Positions 1 to 9,552 are shown, counted from the stretch's first letter. The stretch is DNA of 63,940 nucleotides from Desulfobacteraceae bacterium (GCA_003599885.1 QZKW01000087.1:1-63940), one strand, 5' to 3'. Program-made: numbers and translations. The notes: generated by a model from the sequence alone, not told the origin.

Positions 1-1
1 G

Positions 2-808
2 GAGGGTTTCTTTGAAGTCTTCGCGACGGTGGTGATGGCATTTTTGCTTTCTCACATTGGCGCAGTGAGCAAAAAATTCGCTCTGACGACCATCTATTTC
101 ACGGTTTTTCTCTATCTCGGCAGCGGCGTAATCGGAACTTTTCACCATCTTTACTGGGCCGGTACCCCCACAGCGATCATTGCGCTGGGTGCCGTGTTTT
201 CCGCACTGGAAGTTGTCCCGCTCTCCCTGCTGGGGTTTGAGGTGGCACATAATTTGAAAGTGATTGATGCGGGCGGAGCTGCATATGCTTACAAATGGCC
301 GATTTATTTTTTTATTTCCGTGTCTTTCTGGAATCTTTTAGGGGCCGGTGTGTTCGGATTCCTGATCAACCCGCCTATCGTTCTATACTATGCTCAGGGA
401 ATCAATACCACGCCGATTCACTCCCATGCTGCGCTTTTTGGCGTTTATGGCTTGCTCGCCATCTCTCTGATGCTGTTTTCAGTGCGTCATATTGTAACCA
501 GGGCTTCCTGGTCGGATGGACTGCTTAAATGGAGCTTCTGGGGGCTGAACGGCGGGCTTTTGAGTATGATGGTATTTAGCCTGATTCCATCCGGATTTTA
601 TCAGTTCTATTACGCAGTTAAATATGGCCTGTGGTTTGCCCGCAGTCCGGAAATCGCATCCGGGCCGGTGATTCGGGCATTAAGCTGGGCCAGGCTCGTC
701 CCAGATCTGATATTCTCAACCGGAGCCATGCTTCTATTTTTGTTTTTGCTTCGCGCCATATGGATGACGTTCATCAAAAAATCAAAGAGCAGGGTATCTG
801 CGGCGTAA
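2..808 (+). CDS. norB: Nitric oxide reductase large subunit, quinol-type, 3' part
   Basis: This is the C-terminal part of a heme-copper NO reductase, which reduces NO to N2O in the cytoplasmic membrane. The frame is open to the window edge (EGFFEVFATVV precedes the first possible start codons at 29, 32 and 35), so the gene begins outside the window. EGFFEVFAT, the histidine pair in GTFHHLYW (heme/FeB ligand region) and HSHAALFGVYG (later heme-ligand histidine) are typical of the family. Several hydrophobic helices follow and the tail is basic. Whether a fused cytochrome-like N-terminus is present (qNor) cannot be seen; the close match to the EGFFEVFAT block favours the single-chain quinol type. 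In a strict anaerobe it would most likely detoxify NO. A sensor kinase follows 134 bp downstream. Confidence 0.88.
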   Translation, partial: EGFFEVFATVVMAFLLSHIGAVSKKFALTTIYFTVFLYLGSGVIGTFHHLYWAGTPTAIIALGAVFSALEVVPLSLLGFEVAHNLKVIDAGGAAYAYKWPIYFFISVSFWNLLGAGVFGFLINPPIVLYYAQGINTTPIHSHAALFGVYGLLAISLMLFSVRHIVTRASWSDGLLKWSFWGLNGGLLSMMVFSLIPSGFYQFYYAVKYGLWFARSPEIASGPVIRALSWARLVPDLIFSTGAMLLFLFLLRAIWMTFIKKSKSRVSAA

Positions 809-942
809 AGAGGTTGTGTGAATGATTGCATATATGATCGGCATCTGATAAGTTTCTCAAAACGCCGGGGGCGCGACAAGCAGTTGAAGTCTTTTCCGTC
901 CTTTTTTTATTCCTCGAAAACAGCGATGCGATGAGGTAAAGA

Positions 943-3900
943 ATGTCTGATGCCGATCCGGGAATCCGTTCCGCCCGCCGAAACGGATGGCTGCTTTTTT
1001 CTGCGGTCACGCTGGTGATTTTATTGGCGGGTTATGGTTATTTCCATTCTGAGACCAGGGGCATCCGCAAAGAAAAATTTTCTGATCTGTCTGCCATTGC
1101 CGCACTGAAGTCCTCACAGATAGAGCAGTGGCGTAAGGACCGGCTGGGGGATGCCGGGAGGTCTTCAACCAGCCCGTTTTTTCAGCAGGCGCTGGAAACC
1201 TGGTTGAGCGACCGGCAAAATCCTGAATTGCAGTCTCTTTGGAAAAGTCGTCTGCAGCGGGAACTGGCGGCGTATTCGTATGCCGATGTCCAGCTCCTTG
1301 ATTTGGAAGGGCGTCTTCTGCTGGCTGCCCAGGACCATCCGGAACCGCTGAGCCCGCTGACGCAGCAGGCCATGAAAACAGCCCTTAACCAAGGGCTGGC
1401 GGTATTTTCCGATTTGTATCCGTGTTCCGAGGGACATATCCATTTGGATGTGGCCGCCCCTGTATCCGGCGCTGACGGAAAGCCCCAGGCGTTTCTTATA
1501 ATGAAAATCGATGCGGAAACATACCTGTTCCCCCTGATTCAGTCGTGGCCGACAGCCAGTCCCAGCGCTGAGACGCTCCTTGTCCGCCGGGAAGGGGATG
1601 CGGTCATTTTTTTAAATAATTTACGCCATCAAGCCGATGCCGGTTTGCGGCTCCGCATCCCGCTGACGAAAATTACTCTTCCGGCGGTTCAGGCCGTACT
1701 CGGTAAAAAAGGGATTTTTGACGGCATTGATTATCGGGGAGTGAAGGTGCTCACGGACTTGCGGCCGCTATCCGGATTTTCCTGGTTCATGGTGACAAAA
1801 GTGGATACCGCCGAAATCATGGCCGAGGCCAGATATCGTACCGGGGTCGCCGTTTTTTTTGTGATGGTGTTCATTCTGCTGGCAGCCAGCGTGAGCGGAT
1901 TTTTCTACCGCCAGCGGCAGGTCAGGCTTTACAGAGCCCTTTACCGGTCTGAGCAGCATCAGCGTCAGGCCATGGAAGAGTTTCGCACCACGCTTTACAG
2001 TCTGGGAGATGGGGTGATCACCACAGACAGACAAGGCTGTGTCCGGCAGATGAATCCGGTGGCCCAGCAACTTACGGGTTGGAGGGAAGAAGACGCCCGA
2101 AAGAGACCTGTTGAGGAGATTGTTTGCGCGATAGACGAAAACACACGCGGTTTGGTTGATAATCCTGCCAGATGGGTGCTGAGCGAAGGGCATGCGACGG
2201 CGGCGACGCGTCCCATGCTATTGGTATCAAAGGATGGACGTGAAATCCCTGTTACCGCCAGCGCGACTCCCATACAAGACAAAAGCCATTCGTTTTCCGG
2301 TGCGGTGCTGATCTTTCGCGACCAGACCCTTGCCCGCCAGGAGCAGATGAAACTTCAGCAGAGTGAGACGGATCTGGCCGCAAGTGAGCAGAAATTCCGT
2401 TTGATCTTTGAAAATGCGCCACTGGGCATCTTGCATTTTGACAAAACCGGGGTTATCACCGCCTGCAATGAAAATTTTGTTCATATTATCGGTTCCTCCA
2501 GAAAGGCCCTGATTGGCCTGAATATGCTGAAACTGCCGGATACCCGTATTGTCGGAATTCTCCAGGAAGCGCTGCACGGTCAGCCCGCCGTGTTTGAGGG
2601 CGATTACCGGTCAATGACTGCGGATAAAGTCACACCGGTCAGGGTGTTTTTCAGCCCGATTATTTCAGAACCCGGAAGCGTTGAAGGCGGGATCGGCATT
2701 GTTGAGGATGTCACAGAGCAGCGGCAGGCGGAGGCGGAGCGGGAGAAACTCGAAGCCCAGTTCCGTCAGGCCCAGAAGATGGAGTCAGTGGGCCGGCTGG
2801 CCGGCGGCATAGCCCATGATTTTAACAATAAATTGAGCATCATCAATGGATACGCAGAAATGGCATTGATGAATCTGAATCCGTCGGATCCCCTGCATTC
2901 GAAAATTAGTGAAATCATGAATGCGGGCCGACGGTCGGCGGATCTGGTGCGCCAGCTTCTGGCGTTTGCCCGTAAACAGACCATCGCCCCGGTGTGTCTG
3001 AACCTGAACGATACAGTCGTTCCCATGCTGACTATGCTCCAAAGCCTCATCGGAGAGAATATCGATCTGCTGTGGAAGCCGGCTGAAGATCTGTGGACTG
3101 TTAAGATGGATCCGTCCCAGATTGATCAGATTCTGGCCAATTTAACGGTCAACGCCAGGGACGCTATTGCCGGGGTGGGCAAGGTGAGTATTGAAACCGG
3201 AAACATTGTTTTTGATTCATCGTATTGCAATCGCCATGCGGGGTTTATAGAGGGGGAATTCGTCATGCTGGCGGTCAGTGATGACGGCTGCGGCATGGAC
3301 AAGCAGACGTTAGACAATCTTTTTGAGCCTTTCTTTACCACCAAGGGCGTGGGAAAAGGTACCGGGCTGGGGCTTTCGACGGTATACGGCATTGCCAAAC
3401 AAAACAATGGGTTTGTCAATGTCTACAGTGAACCGGGAAAGGGCTCAACCTTTAAAATTTATCTGCCCCGAGAGATGGATCCGGACGAGTTAACGGAGTC
3501 TTTGGAACAACAACCGGCTGAAATGCCCTTTGGAACGGAAACCGTGCTTTTGGTTGAAGACGAGGTGATGGTGCTTGAAATTGCGAAAACCCTTCTGGAA
3601 CAACTCGGGTATACGGTTTTGGCGACAGACAGTTCCAGAAAAGCCCTGGATCTGGCCGAACATTATGAAGGAGAGATTCATCTGCTGATGACCGATGTGG
3701 TGATGCCGGAAATGAGCGGCCGGGAGTTGTGGCGGCAGGTTCTTCACCTTCGACCTGGGATCAAAACCCTGTTTATGTCCGGCTACACAGCCAACGTGAT
3801 CGCCCATCGCGGCGTGCTGGACAAAGGGGTTCATTTTCTTGAAAAACCGTTTTCCATGGAAGTGCTGGCAGTCAAACTTCGGGAAGTGATTTCCGCCTGA
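943..3900 (+). CDS. Membrane-bound PAS hybrid sensor histidine kinase with C-terminal receiver
   Basis: The 985-residue protein has a transmembrane helix near residues 13-32, an extracytoplasmic sensor region to about 295 and a second helix near 298-322. Two PAS-like segments follow (about 345-460 and 475-590). The HisKA phospho-acceptor is His625 in GGIAHDFNN, followed by an HATPase domain (DDGCGMD, GTGLGLSTVYG). A receiver domain ends the protein, with probable phospho-acceptor Asp918 in MTDVVMPEMSG and the Lys of EKPF. There is no DNA-binding output, so the signal must pass by phosphotransfer to a partner not seen here. The start ATG follows GAGGTAAAG. It lies 134 bp after the NO reductase gene on the same strand, so it may share a transcript and respond to a related signal; that link is inferred. 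It belongs to the same kinase family as the genes at 27630, 51393 and 53808. Confidence 0.9.
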   Translation: MSDADPGIRSARRNGWLLFSAVTLVILLAGYGYFHSETRGIRKEKFSDLSAIAALKSSQIEQWRKDRLGDAGRSSTSPFFQQALETWLSDRQNPELQSLWKSRLQRELAAYSYADVQLLDLEGRLLLAAQDHPEPLSPLTQQAMKTALNQGLAVFSDLYPCSEGHIHLDVAAPVSGADGKPQAFLIMKIDAETYLFPLIQSWPTASPSAETLLVRREGDAVIFLNNLRHQADAGLRLRIPLTKITLPAVQAVLGKKGIFDGIDYRGVKVLTDLRPLSGFSWFMVTKVDTAEIMAEARYRTGVAVFFVMVFILLAASVSGFFYRQRQVRLYRALYRSEQHQRQAMEEFRTTLYSLGDGVITTDRQGCVRQMNPVAQQLTGWREEDARKRPVEEIVCAIDENTRGLVDNPARWVLSEGHATAATRPMLLVSKDGREIPVTASATPIQDKSHSFSGAVLIFRDQTLARQEQMKLQQSETDLAASEQKFRLIFENAPLGILHFDKTGVITACNENFVHIIGSSRKALIGLNMLKLPDTRIVGILQEALHGQPAVFEGDYRSMTADKVTPVRVFFSPIISEPGSVEGGIGIVEDVTEQRQAEAEREKLEAQFRQAQKMESVGRLAGGIAHDFNNKLSIINGYAEMALMNLNPSDPLHSKISEIMNAGRRSADLVRQLLAFARKQTIAPVCLNLNDTVVPMLTMLQSLIGENIDLLWKPAEDLWTVKMDPSQIDQILANLTVNARDAIAGVGKVSIETGNIVFDSSYCNRHAGFIEGEFVMLAVSDDGCGMDKQTLDNLFEPFFTTKGVGKGTGLGLSTVYGIAKQNNGFVNVYSEPGKGSTFKIYLPREMDPDELTESLEQQPAEMPFGTETVLLVEDEVMVLEIAKTLLEQLGYTVLATDSSRKALDLAEHYEGEIHLLMTDVVMPEMSGRELWRQVLHLRPGIKTLFMSGYTANVIAHRGVLDKGVHFLEKPFSMEVLAVKLREVISA

Positions 3901-3922
3901 TGCGTAAATAAAAAAAACATCA

Positions 3923-3952
3923 TTGATTTTGTCAAAAGAATGAAAATATTAT
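3923..3952 (+). promoter_or_regulatory. Possible promoter of the nifU-nifS-cysE-cysK operon
   Basis: An AT-rich stretch between the kinase stop and nifU contains TTGATT and TATTAT separated by 18 bp, a plausible sigma-70 pair. No IscR-like palindrome was recognised. This is a weak call made by eye only. Confidence 0.25.
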
Positions 3953-4009
3953 AAAAACGATCAAATACAAATTATATAGGGGAATCAACCCGAAAGTGAG
4001 GAGTCAGTC

Positions 4010-4837
4010 ATGTGGGAATATACGGATAAAGTTAAAGAACATTTTATTAATCCCAGGAATGTGGGAGAGGTTGAAAGTCCGGATGGCGTGGGTGAAGTGG
4101 GTTCCATGGCGTGCGGTGACGCGCTGAAACTGTCGTTTAAACTGGATGAAAACCAGCGGATCAAGGAGGCCAAATTCCAGACATTCGGATGCGCCAGCGC
4201 CATCGCCTCGTCTTCCGCGTTGACGGAAATGCTTATTGGGAAAACCATTGCGGAAGCGGAAAAAATCACCAATGAAGATATCGCGGATTATCTGGGTGGC
4301 CTGCCCAAGGAAAAGATGCACTGCTCCGTGCTGGGCCGTGACGCCCTGGAAAAAGCCATTTACTGCTATCGTGGCCAGGGGGAAAAAGAGATTGATGGCC
4401 GGATCGTGTGTGAATGTTTCGGCGTCACGGACAAGGAAATTGAGCGGGCCGTTAAGGAGAACAGTCTGAAAACCATTGAAGATGTGACCCATTACGTAAA
4501 GGCCGGCGGCGGGTGTGAGAAATGCCATGACGACATTCAGCAGATCATCGATGCGGTGTATAATACGGTCCCGGAAGTTGTTGAAGCTAAAAAAACGCTG
4601 ACCAATATTCAGAAGATCCGTCTGATTGAAGAAACCCTGGAACGGGAGATCAAGCCGGCCCTGCAAAAAGACGGCGGCAATATCGAGCTGATTGACGTGG
4701 ATGGCGACCTGGTGAAAGTCCAGCTCATCGGCACCTGCGCCACCTGCAAGGCGTCCCAGCTGACGCTTAAAAATTACGTGGAAGCCAGGCTTCAGGAAAT
4801 GGTTTCGCCGGATCTGATTGTCGAGGAGGTAAAATAA
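4010..4837 (+). CDS. nifU: Fe-S cluster assembly scaffold NifU
   Basis: NifU is a modular scaffold on which Fe-S clusters are built with sulfur from NifS. All three classic domains are visible in 275 residues. The IscU-like N-terminus (about 1-125) has the conserved cysteines in ACGD, FGCASA and MHCSVLG. A central BFD-type [2Fe-2S] domain (about 135-185) has CECFG and GGGCEKCHDD. The NifU C-terminal domain (about 205-275) has the GTCATCKAS motif. The start follows GAGGAG. It overlaps nifS by one base (TAATG), so translation is probably coupled. No nitrogenase genes are visible, so it is likely the housekeeping Fe-S system, as in many anaerobes. Confidence 0.96.
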   Translation: MWEYTDKVKEHFINPRNVGEVESPDGVGEVGSMACGDALKLSFKLDENQRIKEAKFQTFGCASAIASSSALTEMLIGKTIAEAEKITNEDIADYLGGLPKEKMHCSVLGRDALEKAIYCYRGQGEKEIDGRIVCECFGVTDKEIERAVKENSLKTIEDVTHYVKAGGGCEKCHDDIQQIIDAVYNTVPEVVEAKKTLTNIQKIRLIEETLEREIKPALQKDGGNIELIDVDGDLVKVQLIGTCATCKASQLTLKNYVEARLQEMVSPDLIVEEVK

Positions 4838-6012
4838 TGGATATCGTTTATATGGACAACAACGCCACCACAAAAGTTGATCCTGTAGTTCTTGATGCCA
4901 TGATGCCATATTTTACTGAATTTTATGGTAATGCTTCCAGTATGCATTCCTTTGGCGGCGCCGTGGGCCGTGAAATCGCCGCTGCCCGTGACAAGGTGGC
5001 CGCCCTCATCAATGCGGAGCCCGGGGAAATCATTTTCACCAGCTGCGGCACGGAAAGTGACAGCACGGCCATTTATGCGGCCATCCGCTCCAATCCGAAT
5101 AAAAAACATATCATCACCAGCCGGGTGGAACATCCGGCAGTGAAGAATCTATACGAGTATCTTGCCAAGACCGGGTACCGGGTCACCTGGGTGCCGGTAG
5201 ACAAGGACGGGGTGCTGGATATGGATTTTTTCCGCCGTCACCTGTCGGACGACACGGCCCTTGTCAGCATCATGTGGGCCAACAATGAAAGCGGCGTGAT
5301 TTTTCCCATCGCGGAAATCGCTGACGCACTGAAGGATAAAGGGATTGTGTTTCATTCTGACGCCGTTCAGGCAGTGGGCAAGGTCCCGGTGGATGTGAAA
5401 GCCGTAGGACTGGACATGCTGTCTTTGTCCGGGCATAAACTTCACGGACCCAAAGGCGTGGGCGCGCTGTATGTGCGAAAAGGCGCTAAATTCTCGCCAT
5501 TTATGATCGGCGGGCACCAGGAACGGGGACGCAGGGGGGGGACGGAAAATGTGGCGTCCATTGTGGGGCTGGGCCGGGCCAGTGAACTGGTGAAAGGACA
5601 CCTGGAAGAAATGAACACCCGTGTCCGTGCTTTGCGGGACCGCCTGGAGGAGGGGTTGCTGAAGAATACTCCCAATGCCCTGTTGAACGGGGCCAAGGAT
5701 CTGCGGCTGCCGAACACCACCAATATCAGTTTTGAATACGTGGAAGGCGAGGCGATTTTGTTGATGATGGACCAGTTCGGCATTTGCGCGTCTTCGGGAT
5801 CCGCCTGCACATCCGGGTCCCTGGAGCCGTCCCATGTGCTGCGGGCCATGGGGGTTCCGTTTACTGCGGCCCACGGTTCCATCCGGTTCAGCCTCAGCAC
5901 CTATAATACGGAAAAGGAAGTGGATTTTGTGGTGGAAAAACTACCGCCGATTATTGAACGGCTGCGTCATATGTCGCCGTTCTGGAAAGGGGCCGGGTGC
6001 CAATTGCAATAG
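4837..6012 (+). CDS. nifS: Cysteine desulfurase NifS
   Basis: This is a PLP-dependent desulfurase that turns cysteine into alanine and passes persulfide sulfur to NifU. The 391-residue protein shows the N-terminal MDNNATT block, the PLP lysine in SGHKLHGPKG (about residue 202) and the mobile catalytic cysteine loop SSGSACTSGS (about residue 325). Its length is normal for group I desulfurases. A strong GAGGAGG lies upstream of the ATG within the end of nifU. Genes for serine acetyltransferase and cysteine synthase follow, so the operon both makes cysteine and uses its sulfur. Confidence 0.96.
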   Translation: MDIVYMDNNATTKVDPVVLDAMMPYFTEFYGNASSMHSFGGAVGREIAAARDKVAALINAEPGEIIFTSCGTESDSTAIYAAIRSNPNKKHIITSRVEHPAVKNLYEYLAKTGYRVTWVPVDKDGVLDMDFFRRHLSDDTALVSIMWANNESGVIFPIAEIADALKDKGIVFHSDAVQAVGKVPVDVKAVGLDMLSLSGHKLHGPKGVGALYVRKGAKFSPFMIGGHQERGRRGGTENVASIVGLGRASELVKGHLEEMNTRVRALRDRLEEGLLKNTPNALLNGAKDLRLPNTTNISFEYVEGEAILLMMDQFGICASSGSACTSGSLEPSHVLRAMGVPFTAAHGSIRFSLSTYNTEKEVDFVVEKLPPIIERLRHMSPFWKGAGCQLQ

Positions 6013-6080
6013 TGGATGGGACGAAAGTGAGAGGACGTTGCCGGGCAGGTTCATAAGCGAGATATGTGGGGACGACGGTC

Positions 6081-7040
6081 ATGAAAGAAAAAAAACAAGA
6101 TAAAGATAAAGCCTGCCGTGTTGAGTCGTTTTCTTACACGGATTACCGTGCACGGCTGCATGACATAGTGGACAGCATTATCATTGAATGTGACGATGAA
6201 AAATGCAACGCGCACATTGACTATGAGCAGCTGCCGTCCAAAGCTGCTGTAATCGACATTCTTCACCGGCTTCGAGGGGTGATTTTCCCCGGATACTTTA
6301 ACACTGAAAAACTTGATCCCGTGAATTTACGCTACTACGTCGGCCAGACTGTGGCGGAACTTTTTGATTCGCTGTCGGAACAAATCGCCAGAAGCATCCG
6401 CCATGACTGTTTCAAGTTTGAATTAGAATGTACGGAATGCACGACCCGTGGGTATGATATTGCCCTGGCGCTGCTCGAATCCATTCCGGAACTGCAGCGG
6501 ATACTTGCCACAGACATTGTAGCGGTTTTTGAGGGGGATCCGGCTGCGAAAAGCTATGATGAAATCATTTTCAGCTATCCCGGCGTGTTCGCCATCACCG
6601 TATATCGTATCGCCCATAAATTGCATTTATTGGGTGTGCCATTGCTGCCTCGCATCATGTCGGAATATGTTCATGGCGAAACCGGTATCGATATCCATCC
6701 GGGGGCGGTTATCGGCGAGCGGTTTGTTATTGACCACGGCACCGGGGTGGTGATCGGCGAAACCTCGGAAATCGGCAAAAACGTCCGGATTTATCAGGGG
6801 GTGACCATCGGCGCGTTGTCGGTTCCCAAGGGCCGGATTGAAGAAATGAAGGGCCGGAAACGGCATCCCACCATTGAAGATGATGTGATTATTTATTCCG
6901 GAGCCACTATACTGGGCGGAGATACGGTCATCGGCGCCCGATCGGTCATCGGCGGCAATGTCTGGATCACTGAATCCCTTCCCCCGGACACTCAGGTGCT
7001 GATTGAATCCCCCAGTCTTATTTACAGGAGAAAGCCATGA
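6081..7040 (+). CDS. cysE: Serine O-acetyltransferase
   Basis: The enzyme makes O-acetylserine from serine and acetyl-CoA, the first step of cysteine synthesis. The 319-residue protein has a helical N-terminal half and a C-terminal left-handed beta-helix of hexapeptide repeats (about residues 195-300). The typical [28 protein letters not shown] and GVTIGALS segments are present. It resembles the long EpsC/CysE forms of anaerobes rather than E. coli CysE. An in-frame GTG lies at 6066, but the ATG at 6081 is preferred; neither has a strong ribosome site. The gene overlaps cysK by four bases (ATGA). Confidence 0.93.
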   Translation: MKEKKQDKDKACRVESFSYTDYRARLHDIVDSIIIECDDEKCNAHIDYEQLPSKAAVIDILHRLRGVIFPGYFNTEKLDPVNLRYYVGQTVAELFDSLSEQIARSIRHDCFKFELECTECTTRGYDIALALLESIPELQRILATDIVAVFEGDPAAKSYDEIIFSYPGVFAITVYRIAHKLHLLGVPLLPRIMSEYVHGETGIDIHPGAVIGERFVIDHGTGVVIGETSEIGKNVRIYQGVTIGALSVPKGRIEEMKGRKRHPTIEDDVIIYSGATILGGDTVIGARSVIGGNVWITESLPPDTQVLIESPSLIYRRKP

Positions 7041-7966
7041 AATATTTCAGCAACGTACAGCATACCATTGGGGCAACCCCCCTGGTCCGCTTAAATCGTA
7101 TGGCAGAAGGACTGAACGCCGTCATTTACGCCAAATTGGAATATTTCAATCCTCTGGGCAGCGTCAAGGACAGAATTGCTGCTTCCATGATGGATGCGGC
7201 GGAACGGGATGGAAAAATCGGGCCGGGGTCGCTAATTGTCGAACCCACGAGCGGCAATACCGGCATTGGCCTGGCCTTTGTGTGCGCGGTCAGGGGATAC
7301 CGGCTGCGCCTGACCATGCCGGAGACCATGAGTGTTGAGCGGCGAAAATTGCTGGGCCATCTGGGTGCGGAACTGGTGTTGACGCCGGGCTCGGCCGGAA
7401 TGAGGGGCGCGATTGCCAAAGCCGAGGAGATCGTCGCTGAAAATCCGGGGGCGTTCATGCCCGATCAGTTTAACAATCCGGCCAATCCGGCAGTGCACCG
7501 CCTGACCACTGCGGAAGAAATCTGGCGCGACACGGAAGGGCGGGTGGATATTTTTGTGGCTGGCGTGGGCACCGGCGGAACCATTACCGGGGTGACCCAG
7601 GCGTTAAAACCCCGAAAAACCGGATTCATGGCAGTGGCTGTTGAGCCTGCGGAATCGCAGGTCCTGTCCGGAGGGCAACCGGGACCGCACAAGATCCAGG
7701 GGATCGGTGCGGGTTTTGTGCCGGGCGTGCTGGACCGGTCATTGATTGATTCCATTGTCACGGTGACCAGTGATGACGCTTTTGACACTGCCCGGAAACT
7801 GGCAATAACCGAAGGTTTGCTTTGCGGCATTTCCTCTGGCGCTGCGGTTGCAGCGGCCCTGAGGGTCGCAGGTCTCCCGGAGTCTGAGGGCAAAACCATT
7901 GTGGTGGTGCTGCCCAGCACCGGGGAACGGTATCTCAGCACCGACCTTTTTAAAGCTGCCATATGA
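7037..7966 (+). CDS. cysK: Cysteine synthase A (O-acetylserine sulfhydrylase)
   Basis: This PLP enzyme forms cysteine from O-acetylserine and sulfide. The 309-residue protein has the PLP-lysine motif GSVKDR (about residue 41), the substrate loop [10 protein letters not shown] and the phosphate-binding [10 protein letters not shown], with CGISSGA near the end. Its start overlaps the cysE stop and lies just behind CAGGAG. In a sulfide-producing cell the substrate would be abundant. It closes the nifU-nifS-cysE-cysK operon; no clear terminator was seen behind it. Confidence 0.95.
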   Translation: MKYFSNVQHTIGATPLVRLNRMAEGLNAVIYAKLEYFNPLGSVKDRIAASMMDAAERDGKIGPGSLIVEPTSGNTGIGLAFVCAVRGYRLRLTMPETMSVERRKLLGHLGAELVLTPGSAGMRGAIAKAEEIVAENPGAFMPDQFNNPANPAVHRLTTAEEIWRDTEGRVDIFVAGVGTGGTITGVTQALKPRKTGFMAVAVEPAESQVLSGGQPGPHKIQGIGAGFVPGVLDRSLIDSIVTVTSDDAFDTARKLAITEGLLCGISSGAAVAAALRVAGLPESEGKTIVVVLPSTGERYLSTDLFKAAI

Positions 7967-8362
7967 AAGTTATTCTGTTTGATAAAACTGAAAGCGTCTG
8001 ATAAGATATTCAACAAAAAGACTTTGACCTGAAACCCAACCGGTAATATTGCCGAATCCACCTCCTGTCGCACATTTTTTAGCCGAACACACATTCGCGA
8101 CCTCCTCTCACAGAACCACCTGAAGAACATCAGCTTTGGTTTTTCTATGGCATTTTTTTGGTGAGTCCATTTTTTCCGGATGCCCATTTTTTCCTCCGGC
8201 AAAAGAAAAATTATTAAAGCCTGTATTCAATGGAGAATGTCCATGCAATTAAAATGTATTGAGTCATGCTTCCGGCGGAAATTTGAACGGCCTGCCGGAA
8301 GCGGGAAAAGCTGCTTTTGAAGTGCATCTTTGTTTAAATTCAAAACAAATAAAGGAGGCGTT
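7967..8362. other. Intergenic region with a 9-bp inverted repeat
   Basis: No convincing gene is seen in this 396-bp gap. A perfect 9-bp inverted repeat (GCTTCCGGC at 8268 and GCCGGAAGC at 8294) with a 17-base loop lies about 60 bp before the GAF gene. It lacks a T-run, so it could be a leader hairpin, an operator or a weak terminator. Confidence 0.4.
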
Positions 8363-8986
8363 ATGAAAAAACAGCTTCTGAACTATGAAACCATGATCCG
8401 TCTGACCAACGCCATATCCCACTCAAAAGACCCGGAAGAGGTCGTGTTGATGACGGTGGAGAGCATCGCAAGCGCTCTGGATGTGAAAGGTTGCACCGTT
8501 TTTTTGATCAATAAGACCACCCATGAACTGGAAGTGGCGGCTTCATATGGTCTGAGCAATGACTATCTTGCAAAAGGCCCGATCAGCGCGTTAAAATCCA
8601 TCGCTGATTCTTTGGATCAGGGACCAGTGGCAATCTATGATGTAACGGATGACCCGAGGCTCCAATATCCGGAAGCCGCAACCCGGGAAGGGATTTCTTC
8701 CATACTCTCAGTGCCGATTGTGGCTGGCGGAAATACGATCGGCGCACTGCGGGTGTATACAGCCGAACCATGGGAATTTACCCTTGAGGATGTTGGTTTT
8801 GTTCAGGCAATGGCCACCCTGGCAGGCATGAGCATTGTGATGGCACGGAATTACAAGGGGATGAAGGACAGTATTGAGATACTTAAAACCATGAAGGATC
8901 CGAGGTCAGTAAAATCAAAAAGAAGAACACCCTACGAGGGGGTTCCTGTCAGTGTTCTTCCCGGCCGCGAAATCAGTGCCCATTGA
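8363..8986 (+). CDS. GAF domain protein
   Basis: The 207-residue protein is almost entirely one GAF domain (about residues 15-165), a fold that binds small ligands or cyclic nucleotides. No kinase, cyclase or DNA-binding output is attached. Visible GAF features include VKGCTVFLINKTTHELEV, the SILSVPI strand and FVQAMATLAGMSI. The C-terminus is short and basic (SVKSKRRTPYEG). The start chosen is the ATG directly behind AAAGGAGG; an upstream in-frame start at 8330 lacks a ribosome site. It appears monocistronic. The ligand cannot be told from the sequence. Confidence 0.82.
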   Translation: MKKQLLNYETMIRLTNAISHSKDPEEVVLMTVESIASALDVKGCTVFLINKTTHELEVAASYGLSNDYLAKGPISALKSIADSLDQGPVAIYDVTDDPRLQYPEAATREGISSILSVPIVAGGNTIGALRVYTAEPWEFTLEDVGFVQAMATLAGMSIVMARNYKGMKDSIEILKTMKDPRSVKSKRRTPYEGVPVSVLPGREISAH

Positions 8987-9035
8987 AACAACAGGCGTCA
9001 TCGTCTTGAATTTTTACTGTCGCTTTGATTGTTCC

Positions 9036-9070
9036 TTGACAGAAAGCGCGTAAGCGTTTAGTTTACTAAA
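9036..9070 (+). promoter_or_regulatory. Promoter with overlapping TetR-type palindrome
   Basis: TTGACA at 9036-9041 is followed after 17 bp by a -10-like TAGTTT. That hexamer lies inside the palindrome GTTTAG-TTTA-CTAAAC. A repressor bound there would block the promoter. The core TTAGTTTACTAA (9058-9069) differs at one base from the core of the operator between the TetR gene and the amine oxidase gene (46926-46937). Confidence 0.6.
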
Positions 9071-9137
9071 CAACAGTTATTTTATGCAATTATTGGCAGG
9101 GGATTGTATTCTCGAGTCTTACTTAAGGAGGTTGCAC

Positions 9138-9437
9138 ATGTCCGGACGCAAAAACATAATGATTCTGTTGTGTATCGTATCTCTTCTCGTCATGCCTATG
9201 GGGGCTTCCGCAATGACGAATTCAGCAAGACCACCGCAAACAGTCGGTGCGGATACCATGGTGGCGGATATTGTTGCGGTAAGGCCGCTGCAACTGGCGT
9301 CTCTGATTATGGGCACCGCTGTTTTTGTTGTATCCCTGCCGTTTTCAGCTCTGGGGAACAATGTGGATCAGGCCTACGAAATGATGATGAAGGAACCTGC
9401 CCAGCTATTGTTTAAGCGCCCGTTAGGCAGTTTTTGA
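9138..9437 (+). CDS. Small secreted or membrane protein of unknown function
   Basis: The 99-residue protein has a signal-peptide-like start (MSGRKNIMILLCIVSLLVMPMGASA, in two parts: basic, then hydrophobic to ASA at about 25). A second hydrophobic segment lies near residues 55-75 (LASLIMGTAVFVVSLPFSALG). The C-terminal RPLGSF resembles small conserved envelope proteins of Proteobacteria, but no function is known to me. The start is the ATG behind TAAGGAGG. Its promoter carries a palindrome suggesting control by a TetR repressor. A strong hairpin follows 73 bp after the stop. Confidence 0.7.
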   Translation: MSGRKNIMILLCIVSLLVMPMGASAMTNSARPPQTVGADTMVADIVAVRPLQLASLIMGTAVFVVSLPFSALGNNVDQAYEMMMKEPAQLLFKRPLGSF

Positions 9438-9510
9438 TCTCCGCTTGAATGGCGGGCCTTGTTCCGGGAACTGTGTTGCTGCCTGCACAGATCGCAGCTA
9501 TTCGATGTTT

Positions 9511-9552
9511 GAGCCTCAAGTGTCAGAAAAGAAGCACTGACACTTGAGGCTC
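9511..9552. terminator. Perfect 16-bp stem-loop between convergent genes
   Basis: GAGCCTCAAGTGTCAG and its exact reverse complement are separated by a 10-base loop. The stem lies between two convergent genes (ends 9437 and 9660) and could stop transcription from both sides. There is no T-run after it on either strand, so intrinsic termination is likely but not textbook. Confidence 0.6.

Noticed and set aside
4010-6012. Start of a nitrogen-fixation cluster because of nifU and nifS
   Set aside because: No nifH, nifD, nifK or nifB is present. The partners are cysteine-synthesis genes, so a general Fe-S role is favoured.
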